Positions 1-7,206 of a stretch of DNA of 11,219 nt are shown here, piece after piece. Below the pieces are notes generated by a model, which searched no databases, had not been told where the DNA came from, and saw only the letters and a program-made list of their open reading frames with translations. The number at the start of each line of letters is the position of its first letter. Within the stretch, counting starts at the first letter, position 1. Source of the stretch: JBLHKS01 sp047620505 (lineage in GTDB: Bacteria; Verrucomicrobiota; Verrucomicrobiia; Verrucomicrobiales; DEV007); assembly GCA_047620505.1 (NCBI GenBank), contig JBLHKS010000222.1, forward strand, positions 1 through 11,219, in the 5' to 3' direction. The translations under genes were made by a program, and so were the position numbers.

Positions 1-1219
1 CTTCCTCTCGGGCGGACCACCGCAGCATGACACTTTTGATCCTAAGCCGGAAGCGCCGAGAGAAATCCGCGGTGCGCTGGGCTCGATTCCGACTTCGGTA
101 CCCGGAGTCCACTTCGGCGAATTGCTCCCGAAAACGGCAAGGCTGGCGCATCGTCTGACCGTCCTCCGTTCGCTGACAACTGGCATCAACTCCCATGCTG
201 TCAGTGGTTATCAGATGATGACTGGCCGCGCGCACGAATCGAAAACCGACGTGCCTCCTTCGCCGCGCGACTGGCCTTGTTTAGGATCACTCGTAGGGGC
301 TCTCAACCCCAGCGACCGCACTCCGCTCTCGGTCGTCACCCTTCCCGAACCGGTTTTGAACAACCCTGGCGTTCTTTGGCCGGGGCAGGACGGCGGTTTC
401 ATGGGGAGCGCGTGGGATCCGAGCCTCTTCACGTGCGATCCCTCCGCGCCGGATTTTCGAATCGATGAACTGAGTTTGCCAGACGGAATTTCCCTCGATC
501 GCTTGGCGTCACGTCAGGGTTTGGTCAGCGAACTCGATCAGCAGCTGTTGACCTTGGACCGAAGCGACGCGTTGAGCGGCCTTGATGCTGCGCGGGCTCA
601 GGCTTTCGAATTGCTCACCTCAGGCACCGCCCGAGCCGCCTTCGAGCTGGAGCATGAAAAGGCCGCGTTGCGCGATCGTTACGGTCGACACAAACTCGGT
701 CAAAGTGTGCTGCTCGCCCGCCGATTGGTTGAAGCCGGCGTTCGGCTCGTGCAGGTCAATTTTCCGCGCGAACCCGGCGACCTGAGTTCTGGCAATCCGC
801 TCTGGGATACGCACAGCAACAACGCTGCTCGCTTGAAGGACGCGCTCTGCCCGCCCTTCGATTCCGCCTTCAGCGCGTTGCTCACAGATCTCGAAGAACG
901 CGGTTTGCTCGACGAAACCCTCGTCGTCGTGTTCGGCGAATTCGGTCGCTCACCCAAAATTAACAAGAACGGCGGCCGCGATCATTGGGGTGCGTGCTTT
1001 TCGGGCGTGATGGCAGGCGCTGGTCTCGAGGGAGGCCGAGTGCTTGGAGCGAGCGATGCGCAAGGAGCTTACGTCGCCAAACGGCCGGTGCGTCCGGCGG
1101 AATTCAACGCGACAATTCTGCATTTGTTAGGGATCGATCCCGCGACGCAGTTTCACGATCGACTCAACCGGCCGTTGCCGGCAGCGGACGCGAGACCTGT
1201 CCGCGAACTCGTGGGGTAA
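1..1219 (+). CDS. DUF1501 family protein, 3' part (5' end outside window)
   Basis: The reading frame is open from base 2, giving about 405 visible residues; the true start lies upstream. The opening residues match the family's early GGPxxxDTFDPKP-type motif (here SGGPPQHDTFDPKPEAP), so probably only a Tat/signal region and a short lead are missing. Near the C-terminus the hallmark FGEFGRSPKIN...GRDHWG is present at about 932-991, followed by an AGAGLEGGRVLGASD segment and a terminal ATILHLLGIDP block. DUF1501 proteins are distantly related to the sulfatase/alkaline-phosphatase fold. They are abundant in Planctomycetota and Verrucomicrobiota, often next to DUF1549/DUF1553 cytochrome-type genes, and are usually Tat-exported. 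No reaction is established for them and I assign none. The stop TAA lies 8 bases from the end of a convergent minus-strand DUF1501-like fragment. Confidence 0.95.
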   Translation, partial: FLSGGPPQHDTFDPKPEAPREIRGALGSIPTSVPGVHFGELLPKTARLAHRLTVLRSLTTGINSHAVSGYQMMTGRAHESKTDVPPSPRDWPCLGSLVGALNPSDRTPLSVVTLPEPVLNNPGVLWPGQDGGFMGSAWDPSLFTCDPSAPDFRIDELSLPDGISLDRLASRQGLVSELDQQLLTLDRSDALSGLDAARAQAFELLTSGTARAAFELEHEKAALRDRYGRHKLGQSVLLARRLVEAGVRLVQVNFPREPGDLSSGNPLWDTHSNNAARLKDALCPPFDSAFSALLTDLEERGLLDETLVVVFGEFGRSPKINKNGGRDHWGACFSGVMAGAGLEGGRVLGASDAQGAYVAKRPVRPAEFNATILHLLGIDPATQFHDRLNRPLPAADARPVRELVG

Positions 1220-1227
1220 CGATCTAC

Positions 1228-1383
1228 TCAACCGATCAACTCGGGAATCGGCTTAACTCCTGAGTCGACCAGATAATGCGGTCGACCGCGCGAGTCCAAG
1301 ACTGTCGTCCGTGTCGGATCGATACCGATGTTGATGTTGTGATGGAGCGTCGTCAGAACGTTTGGCTGAGGTTTGGTCGGCTC
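1228..1383 (-). pseudogene. C-terminal remnant of a second DUF1501 gene
   Basis: The last ~50 residues of a minus-strand frame ending at a TGA (1228-1230) read as a DUF1501 C-terminus. A PQPNVLTTLHHN stretch leads into GIDPTRTTVLD, SRGRPHYLVDSG and the terminal PIPELIG. This parallels the end of the plus-strand gene next door (ATILHLLGIDP ... RPVRELVG), but the sequence differs, so it is not a recent copy. Upstream of about 1383 the frame stays open to 1560 but loses any resemblance to the family; the GRDHWG and EFGRSP blocks are absent. I therefore call it a 3' gene fragment. A six-base tandem duplication (aacatc twice) adds two residues (NINI) before GIDP, which may be a further sign of decay. 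Alternatively it is a short expressed ORF that captured the domain end; I consider this less likely. Confidence 0.6.
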
Positions 1384-2002
1384 ACAGAGAACATTGACGT
1401 CAAAGTTTCCTTCCATTGAAAGCTCCTGCCCTAATTTCATTGCCCAAATCCGGCAGTGCGATTTGGGTAATGCGGAATTCAATTTCCCGACATTCCCTTT
1501 GCGACCGTCTCCATCGCGCTTTGGATCGCCTGAATCACCTTGCTTCGCACCCTTCCCCATTCGTGTGGCTCAAATCGATCGACATGGAACATTTCCATGC
1601 CCTGGATCGAACTGGTCTGGGTTGCTGGGTCCATCGTTTGAGTGCTGCTGCTCCGATAGAATCAGAAGCTCGCAACATGGGCGACTACAAACCGCCGCAT
1701 CGATTGTAAATCGGAGCACATTCTGCCACTCTAACGCTGCCACTACTGGCTGACGACAGCCACGCCGGGTCATTCGCCCCCATTTTCCATTTTCGACGAA
1801 TCCAAACTTTTTCCTTTTTCCGCGGCCTGGTGATTTCCTCAGAGGATCTTTTCTGCATTCTCGCCAAAATCGCGTTTCAGCCTCTCACGCAGTTCCCTTT
1901 GTGGAGAGCGCTTGTGCCATTTTTGTGCCGATCCAAACGCCGTATAGGAACGAACTGGGCGGAAGGGAGGCGAAGCTATATTGGAACTCTACCGGGAAAA
2001 AG
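1384..2002. other. gene-poor stretch between DUF1501 remnant and tRNA-Sec
   Basis: I find no gene here that I can defend. The longest frames on both strands give compositionally odd, unrecognisable peptides. Two short minus-strand frames look slightly more protein-like: a 51-codon ATG frame at 1479-1634 (begins MDPATQTSS, ends VAKGMSGN) and an ATG-less frame ending at about 1844 that reads RELRERLKRDFGENAEKIL before its stop. Either could be debris of a decayed gene continuous with the DUF1501 remnant, or chance. No insertion-sequence ends, transposase motifs or long repeats were seen. Confidence 0.5.
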
Positions 2003-2099
2003 TGGCGGAGAGGGAAGGAATCGAACCAACCTCGGCAAGGATCACTTGTCGACAACGGTTTTGAAGACCGCGGGGGCCACCAGGCACCCAACTCTCTCC
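2003..2099 (-). tRNA. selC: tRNA-Sec (anticodon UCA), selC-like, with unusual stems
   Basis: The minus strand folds as a selenocysteine tRNA of 97 nt including an encoded CCA (2003-2005). Seen directly: discriminator G73; a long D stem of up to 7 pairs closed by a 4-nt UGGU loop; an anticodon arm GCGGU-CUUCAAA-ACCGU with anticodon UCA at 2062-2064; a 7-position variable stem (CGACAAG with CUUGCCG, 5-nt loop); and a canonical UUCGAUU T loop. UCA, G73, long variable arm and long D stem together point to Sec; tRNA-Ser would carry UGA, and Trp-type tRNAs lack the long arm. The oddities are A7-C66 in the acceptor, one U-C in the D stem, one A-C in the variable stem and tandem U-U in the T stem. 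Only 12 bases separate the T loop from the discriminator, where bacterial tRNA-Sec normally has 13 (8+5). It may be a functional variant or a decaying gene. No selA, selB or selD lies in the window. Confidence 0.8.
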
Positions 2100-2189
2100 A
2101 GATTAAAATGGAGCAGACGACTTCCACCAAACAAACTCGCCGTCAACTCCAACTCCCGAGAGCGTCAGCAGCTGCTGAAGGCGTCGTGC

Positions 2190-2226
2190 AAAAAAAACAG
2201 CCGGTTGGGATGTGTCCAACCGGCTG
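2190..2226 (-). terminator. intrinsic terminator of the FadL-like cluster
   Basis: A perfect 11-bp inverted repeat (CAGCCGGTTGG at 2198-2208 with CCAACCGGCTG at 2216-2226, 7-nt loop) is followed, reading along the minus strand, by eight T residues (2197-2190). It lies 27 bases beyond the stop codon of the 522-residue protein and about 90 bases before the 5' end of the tRNA. It therefore closes the three-gene cluster and separates it from the tRNA, which should need its own promoter. Confidence 0.95.
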
Positions 2227-2253
2227 CTGATCAAAATGGATAGGAGAATTTTC

Positions 2254-3822
2254 CTACGCCTGGCTGGATGCCCATCCGAGGAATGCGTCCCTGGACGGAG
2301 TCGGATCGTCGTTCTCAATTCCGCGGATTCCCAGATCGCCGTTGGCCAGCGAAGTGAAACTCCGGAGGGCCTTGATCCGATCGGTCAAGCGGGTCGCCAG
2401 CATGACAACGGCAACGGTCTCCGAACTCTCCAGCTGTGCGAGGCGTTGGCTGCACAGCTCGATTTGGGTCGCAAGCGCGTTGTCGTCGGACACGCTGTCG
2501 ATGTAGGCGCGGATTTTTCCCGGTCGATCGGATGCTTCCGCATCGATGATTTCGGGGTCGAGAGAAATATCGTTGGCGATCCGCTCTGCGGCTTCTGCCC
2601 CAAAATTCTCCGCAACGTGCTTGAGAGCCGCGCTTCGGCCTTCTTTTTCAAACGCTGCCCGGTAGGAAACGTCCTGAGCGAGATTGACGATCGCGCGAGG
2701 GAAAAGAGGCGTCTCGCCATCCTCGGTCACGGCTGATCCGACGAGAGAATCAAGCAGATCGAAGTCCGGCTCAGTGCCTTTGCTCTTCTTGCCTTTGCTC
2801 TTCTTGTCCTTCTTGCCCATCATATCCTGCAAAGCAGGAGGCGTTCCGACAAGTTGCATCAGGTCGGCACCGAGCATGCTGAGAATCTGCGGATAGAGGC
2901 TGAAGAATTGAACCAACGCACGACCGTCTTTGATCATTGCGGTCAAGATCGCCAGTGGCTTGGGAGCTTCGCCGGAAGCGGATCTTTCGAGCGCATCGAT
3001 CAGGTTTTGCGGCGGGTGTTCGGCCAGTTTTTTGGCACCTTCGTAAACCTTGGCGTTGACCCGCATGCCGGGTGCACCTTCCTCGGTGTTAGCAGCTGCT
3101 AGAAGTTTGGCCCGCTCAACTCCGCGTGACAGCTCGGTGTGGAGAGCGCGTGCATCGGCAAAAGCGAGACGGCCAGCTGCGACTGCGAGAGTCGCCGACG
3201 TTGCCGCCAGAGGGACTCCGGATTCCCAAGCAACCGTGTAGAGCCCGCCCTTGAGCGCACTGCTGTCGGCGTTGGCTGTGCGGCCCGGAACTTTGTCCAG
3301 CGAGGCGTCAACGGCCTTGAGAACGGTTTCCGTTGCGATCGTTTCCGTCGTGAGGCTGAGCGCATCCATCCCAAGGGCGAAAGCCTCGACGACGAACGTT
3401 TCGAGCGTCCCGAGGGTCGAATCAGCCGTCAGCTCGCCCGCCGTGTAGCCGGGAAGAGCCTGCTTGGCTAACCATTCTTGCTTGGTGATCGGATTCTGAG
3501 CCTTTTTGCCACCGGCAAGCTCGATTCCTTGAATCGCCAGACCCGAACAGCGTTCGCCCATGGACTTGGCCTTGTCGCCGACCTTGCCGACGAGCGTTTT
3601 TGCATCACCACGGAGCGGAAGCTCTGCGGCTTTGGTAGCAACCTGGGCACTCAGGAAAATCATGCGCGCGCCCACATTCAAGGCGATCGCGGGTCCTGAT
3701 TTGCTGAGGCCGACTTTCCCAAGTCCGCCCCATCCTCCCTGCATGAGGCTTTGCCCCAGAACCATGTCGTCGAGAGTCAGGATACTCTGGGCGAACTTGC
3801 TGGCATTTTCTTTGATACTCAT
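2254..3822 (-). CDS. uncharacterised helical, Ala-rich protein with Lys-rich linker
   Basis: This is the last gene of the minus-strand cluster, 522 residues from the ATG at 3822. I prefer this start to one at 3900 because the longer form would overlap the upstream gene by 32 bases and begins with unremarkable sequence; from 3822 the spacing is 46 bases. I do not recognise the family. It has no signal peptide and no clear membrane helix. Composition suggests mostly alpha-helix: Gly/Ala-rich near residues 28-70, Ala-rich near 200-228, a Met/Leu-rich helix near 300-335, then a basic linker (337-349, KKDKKSKGKKSKG), then an acidic, helical C-terminal half. The linker contains an exact 15-bp DNA duplication. 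Its position after a FadL-type channel and an SGNH-like protein suggests a shared role. An amphipathic, phasin-like or scaffolding role is possible but unsupported by any motif. The gene ends in TAG and is followed by a strong terminator. Confidence 0.9.
   Translation of the reverse strand: MSIKENASKFAQSILTLDDMVLGQSLMQGGWGGLGKVGLSKSGPAIALNVGARMIFLSAQVATKAAELPLRGDAKTLVGKVGDKAKSMGERCSGLAIQGIELAGGKKAQNPITKQEWLAKQALPGYTAGELTADSTLGTLETFVVEAFALGMDALSLTTETIATETVLKAVDASLDKVPGRTANADSSALKGGLYTVAWESGVPLAATSATLAVAAGRLAFADARALHTELSRGVERAKLLAAANTEEGAPGMRVNAKVYEGAKKLAEHPPQNLIDALERSASGEAPKPLAILTAMIKDGRALVQFFSLYPQILSMLGADLMQLVGTPPALQDMMGKKDKKSKGKKSKGTEPDFDLLDSLVGSAVTEDGETPLFPRAIVNLAQDVSYRAAFEKEGRSAALKHVAENFGAEAAERIANDISLDPEIIDAEASDRPGKIRAYIDSVSDDNALATQIELCSQRLAQLESSETVAVVMLATRLTDRIKALRSFTSLANGDLGIRGIENDDPTPSRDAFLGWASSQA
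2776..2805. repeat. exact 15-bp tandem duplication encoding KKSKG twice
   Basis: The 15-base unit gcctttgctcttctt occurs twice back to back (2776-2790 and 2791-2805), with a degenerate further partial copy after it. On the minus strand it encodes the repeated KKSKG segment of the basic linker, in frame. Such in-phase repeats typically arise by slippage in flexible linkers. Confidence 0.9.
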
Positions 3823-3868
3823 AACTGGATTCGTGTGAATTTTCTTCGATGAACAGTCAGATTCTTGA

Positions 3869-6800
3869 TTATTCGCCCGTATCAGGAATTGAGTCCTCAA
3901 TGACTGGCGGTTTGGTGTTTACGTTCGAGGTCGTTCCTCCGTCGACCATGATGCCGACGTAAGGTTCTGTCTCGGACGTTGAGATGTGGACTGACACGAG
4001 ATGAGGCTTGTCACCGTTTGCGGAGCCGTCGGTCGGAATCCATTCGCCGAAACCTGTGAAAGTAACGGTGTCAGCTGTGCCTGAACCTTTGGTGGAGTTA
4101 GGCGAGTTGGTGGCGGAGAGCCAGGCAAGGTGATGAAGTTTGAAAGTGCCACCGCCTTCAGCGTGGCGCTTCGTGTATTCAAAGAAGACCTGTGAGGAAT
4201 CCAGATCCGCATTGAAGCGATAGGTAAAATCGTGGCCAATCGAGGAAGTCTCTTCAATCCAATTGGGAGCGTCTCCACGGCCTCCACTACTGATGCGACC
4301 GGTGGCCGGCGCAGCGCGGTGGTTGGCTTGGATTCGAAGGAACGGATCGAGAATGGAAGGTCTGACGACATCGAAGGCATCTCCGTTTTCGTCTCGGCCA
4401 TCCGCCGTTGGGCGCGGGAATTTGAAGCCTTTCGGATAGGGGATGAAAACTTCCCCGTTGAAAGAGAATACCAATTCGCCGTCATGGCCGCGGACAAGCC
4501 GTGCGGGGCCCTGATAGAGGAAGGAGTCTCCCGGGGTGCAGGGCTCGACGTCGATCAGGTTGACGAAAAGCTTCTGGACCACGTAAGAGCGGCAAAGAAA
4601 TTCGTCGAGGATCTGGCCGGTCTTAACGTTGACGGCGGAGATGCACAAGTTGTTGGGGTCCATCGCGGAGGACAGGCCCTGCTGGTTGTAAGTCACGCCC
4701 AGCGGGAACTTGAGTTGCTCGTTGAAGCCGATCATCCCTCGCGAGGTGCCTGGCGGCAGGTAGGGGAGGGGTACCGGATCTTCGCTCATGAGTCCGCCCG
4801 GAGGCAGGTAGCTCAGGGCCATGGCGACCGTGTCGCCTGAACGAGGGCCAAACTGGATGCGCAGGCGACCCATGAGGTGCGAGCGCCCAGTGCCCTTGCC
4901 TCCCATTTCGTCGATTTCGAGGCCGAAAATATCACCGAAGTTGTTCTGGCGGACAAAAGGCGTGAATTCGACGACTTTGTTGATCGGAATCTCCGGAACC
5001 AGATCTGGATCAATCGGAGGAGGAGAAGCTTTGGTGCTGATGTGAAGGTGCGGGTGAAGCACGGTGCCTCGGGTTACGATACTGGCGCACTGCAGTTTCG
5101 GGTTGCCGAACGGGAGCGGAAACCGGATCGGATCGCCGCCGAATTCCATTCCGAGAGGGAGGAACGTGTTTCCAGCAAAGGTGAAGTCCAGCTGGCCGTC
5201 TTCTCGCTGATCGAAGCGAGCCCAAGTGGATCCACCGTTCGGGGCACCCGGAAACATGATTGGGATTCCGGGCAGATTCGGATTCACTCCACCGAGAGTG
5301 GCCGTGGCGCTGTTGATGAAGAAGGTCGAGTAGTTGATGTCGATTACGACCCCGGTTTTGAGGTTGACCTGACCGGTTGAAAGCAGGCCGGGAACGTCGG
5401 TGACGCGTTGGCACTGGTTCGGAAGCTTGAAGAACTTCGGAGCGGACAAAACGCCGTCTTCACCGCGGAGACCACCCGGGTGGGTGACTTCAAAGCGGCA
5501 ATCGTCGTTCTCATCCGGCTCGCCGAATCGGATTGTGATTTGACCGGAGAGGTGGCTGTCGGTCATCGCCAGACCACCAAAGAAGGTGTTTCCATCGGCA
5601 CCGAAAGTTGGCAGGCCTGGGAGGAAGGGCACTTCGTTCGGCGCGTCGACCGGGCGGAGCGCATCTCCAAAGTAGCTGAGTTCCTTGTTGATCGTCAAAG
5701 TCTGCTCGCGACTCGCGGGCAGTTTGAGCGGCGCTTTGAGATGAGGATTGGACATTCCGCCTGCGGGAACGCCAGCTTTCGGCACGCAGTCGTTTGCGGC
5801 TTTCCTTCCGCCGATGTCGAAGGGAGGATCGATGTAAGTTGTCTGGATCGGGATGATATTCAGCTTACCAGGCACGAAAGGTGGGTAAACGTTGATCATC
5901 GATGGGTCGCCTGGAGGCGGCGGAGGCACTTCATCTTCGGTCCGCGGAACGAGGTATTCTTTTGTGTAGGTCGGGCCGTCGGCCACTTTGGACATCGTAT
6001 TGGCGTCGTCCGCAGCGATCTCTTCCGTGCTCACATGGCCGAGCCCGGCGTGAAATTCGCGATTAAGTGTATCGATCAGCCGATTGGCGATGATCGCGTG
6101 TCCGGTCCGGCCGGGGAAAACTCCGTTGAGGAGATAAAATCCGCCGAGGTAATCGCCGGTGAGGTGTTTGTCGCCGACTTGAGCTCCGTCGCGAGCGATT
6201 TCAGCGAACAAGCCGTGGAGATCAAATACGACTGCGCCGCCAGCAACTGCTGTCTCGAGAATCGAGCGATTCATCGCATCGACCCCTTTGCGGATCAGCT
6301 TGGCGCGATCTGCGGTGACTACGGTTCCTTCAGGAACTTCACCCGAAAGTTGGCGAGCCGTGAATTCATATCCGATATCGGTCAACCCGCGGAGGTCGAT
6401 CAAATCATCGGCGGCCAAGCCGTACTGCTCCATGAGGAAATCTTCCTCGGTGCGCAGAATGTGGGCGGCTGTCTTGATATTCGAGAAGTAAGCCGTATCC
6501 AGAGGATTCGGCACGGTGCAGGCGACGACTTTTCGTCCTTCTGAAGTAACGGAACCGAGAAGCTTCTCGTAGTCCTTGGCAAAATTGGAGATGTCAGCCT
6601 GGCGACCGCCGTGGATGTGACTGTCCACCAGCGGCTCCAGCAATTCCTGATAGCCAAGCGCGACCAGGACCAAGTCCGGATTGCGCGAATTTGCGTATTC
6701 GACCTGGGTCGGAAGATCGCCTCCCTCCTGAGTCAATCCCGGAACGCCGAGAACCAGATTCACGAGAGTCTGATTCGGGTCATCCGGCTGAACCATCGGG

Positions 6801-7144
6801 GCGCTGGGCCGCCGGTTGAGCGCGTCGGCAACGCTCAATCCAGGGACCGAAATATTTCCGAGATCTGCTACATTTCGCGGAAAATCATTGAGCACGGTGG
6901 TCTGCAGCAGCTCCGGCACGATCGCCGGTTGATGCGCGAAACCGACGTTGCCGACTCCGGGAGCCTGAATCACAGGCTGCCGAAAGAACCCTGAATCTTC
7001 GTCCGGATTGGATGGACTGATCTTCCCGGCGACAAGTGCAGGAAAACTCCAGGGTTGGATTTCTTCACTCAACGAAAAGTGGCCCACCCCAGCGGCGAGC
7101 CCCTCTCCGAGAGTCACGAAAGATTTAACGTCGAACGTGCTCAT
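3869..7144 (-). CDS. large SGNH/GDSL-fold pseudoenzyme with repeated beta-rich domains
   Basis: 1091 residues. Residues 1-365 follow the SGNH hydrolase layout. Block I is LGEGLAAGVG (12-21) where GDSL proteins have GDSL, so the nucleophile Ser is Gly15. Block III is ALGYQELL (162-169) where GxND is expected. Block V is NGVFPGRTGH (340-349) against the usual DGVHPTxxGH, so Asp is Asn340 and His is Phe343. All catalytic positions are thus replaced although the fold signature (GHAIIANRLIDTLN) survives. A proline-rich linker follows (407-412). Two similar domains come next, about 530-705 and 755-942: SHLSGQITIRFG with SHLMGRLRIQFG, VNLKTG with VNVKTG, DGQLDFTFAGNTFLP with DGELVFSFNGEVFIP. A shorter, divergent third copy spans about 975-1070 (DTVTFTGFGEWIP ... 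HLVSVHIS). There is no signal peptide, and an in-frame TAA seven codons upstream excludes a longer N-terminus. It lies 62 bases after the FadL-like gene. Function unknown; binding rather than catalysis is my inference. Confidence 0.95.
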   Translation of the reverse strand: MSTFDVKSFVTLGEGLAAGVGHFSLSEEIQPWSFPALVAGKISPSNPDEDSGFFRQPVIQAPGVGNVGFAHQPAIVPELLQTTVLNDFPRNVADLGNISVPGLSVADALNRRPSAPMVQPDDPNQTLVNLVLGVPGLTQEGGDLPTQVEYANSRNPDLVLVALGYQELLEPLVDSHIHGGRQADISNFAKDYEKLLGSVTSEGRKVVACTVPNPLDTAYFSNIKTAAHILRTEEDFLMEQYGLAADDLIDLRGLTDIGYEFTARQLSGEVPEGTVVTADRAKLIRKGVDAMNRSILETAVAGGAVVFDLHGLFAEIARDGAQVGDKHLTGDYLGGFYLLNGVFPGRTGHAIIANRLIDTLNREFHAGLGHVSTEEIAADDANTMSKVADGPTYTKEYLVPRTEDEVPPPPPGDPSMINVYPPFVPGKLNIIPIQTTYIDPPFDIGGRKAANDCVPKAGVPAGGMSNPHLKAPLKLPASREQTLTINKELSYFGDALRPVDAPNEVPFLPGLPTFGADGNTFFGGLAMTDSHLSGQITIRFGEPDENDDCRFEVTHPGGLRGEDGVLSAPKFFKLPNQCQRVTDVPGLLSTGQVNLKTGVVIDINYSTFFINSATATLGGVNPNLPGIPIMFPGAPNGGSTWARFDQREDGQLDFTFAGNTFLPLGMEFGGDPIRFPLPFGNPKLQCASIVTRGTVLHPHLHISTKASPPPIDPDLVPEIPINKVVEFTPFVRQNNFGDIFGLEIDEMGGKGTGRSHLMGRLRIQFGPRSGDTVAMALSYLPPGGLMSEDPVPLPYLPPGTSRGMIGFNEQLKFPLGVTYNQQGLSSAMDPNNLCISAVNVKTGQILDEFLCRSYVVQKLFVNLIDVEPCTPGDSFLYQGPARLVRGHDGELVFSFNGEVFIPYPKGFKFPRPTADGRDENGDAFDVVRPSILDPFLRIQANHRAAPATGRISSGGRGDAPNWIEETSSIGHDFTYRFNADLDSSQVFFEYTKRHAEGGGTFKLHHLAWLSATNSPNSTKGSGTADTVTFTGFGEWIPTDGSANGDKPHLVSVHISTSETEPYVGIMVDGGTTSNVNTKPPVIEDSIPDTGE

Positions 7145-7206
7145 AGAATTGTATTTAGCGATTTATGTGTGTGCGAATAGGGCTTTTTTGATCTCGATTT
7201 GGAAGA

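Noticed and set aside
1479..1634. 51-codon minus-strand ATG frame (MDPATQTSS... VAKGMSGN)
   Set aside because: Composition is plausible for a protein but it is short, matches nothing I recognise and lies in a stretch that looks like gene debris; mentioned only within the gene-poor entry.
2100..2140. TTTAAT with an upstream TTGGTG at 17-base spacing as promoter of the tRNA-Sec
   Set aside because: The -10-like hexamer lies only two to three bases from the tRNA 5' end, so transcription would begin inside the tRNA; the -35 match is also poor.
1830..2243. 137-codon plus-strand frame
   Set aside because: It runs antisense through the tRNA-Sec and the terminator and has no recognisable motif.
3823..3900. 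26-residue N-terminal extension of the 522-residue protein from an ATG at 3900
   Set aside because: It would overlap the upstream gene by 32 bases and adds unremarkable sequence; the ATG at 3822 gives ordinary operon spacing.
4232..6544. Long plus-strand frames of 202, 167 and 378 codons opposite the 1091-residue gene
   Set aside because: They are shadows of a strongly supported minus-strand gene; their translations carry no domain signature, while the minus strand shows SGNH blocks and internal repeats.
7180..7206. Inverted repeat near the stop of the FadL-like gene (GATCT ... AGATC) as terminator
   Set aside because: On the transcribed strand it is followed by A residues, not T, and the next gene starts 62 bases on, which favours read-through.
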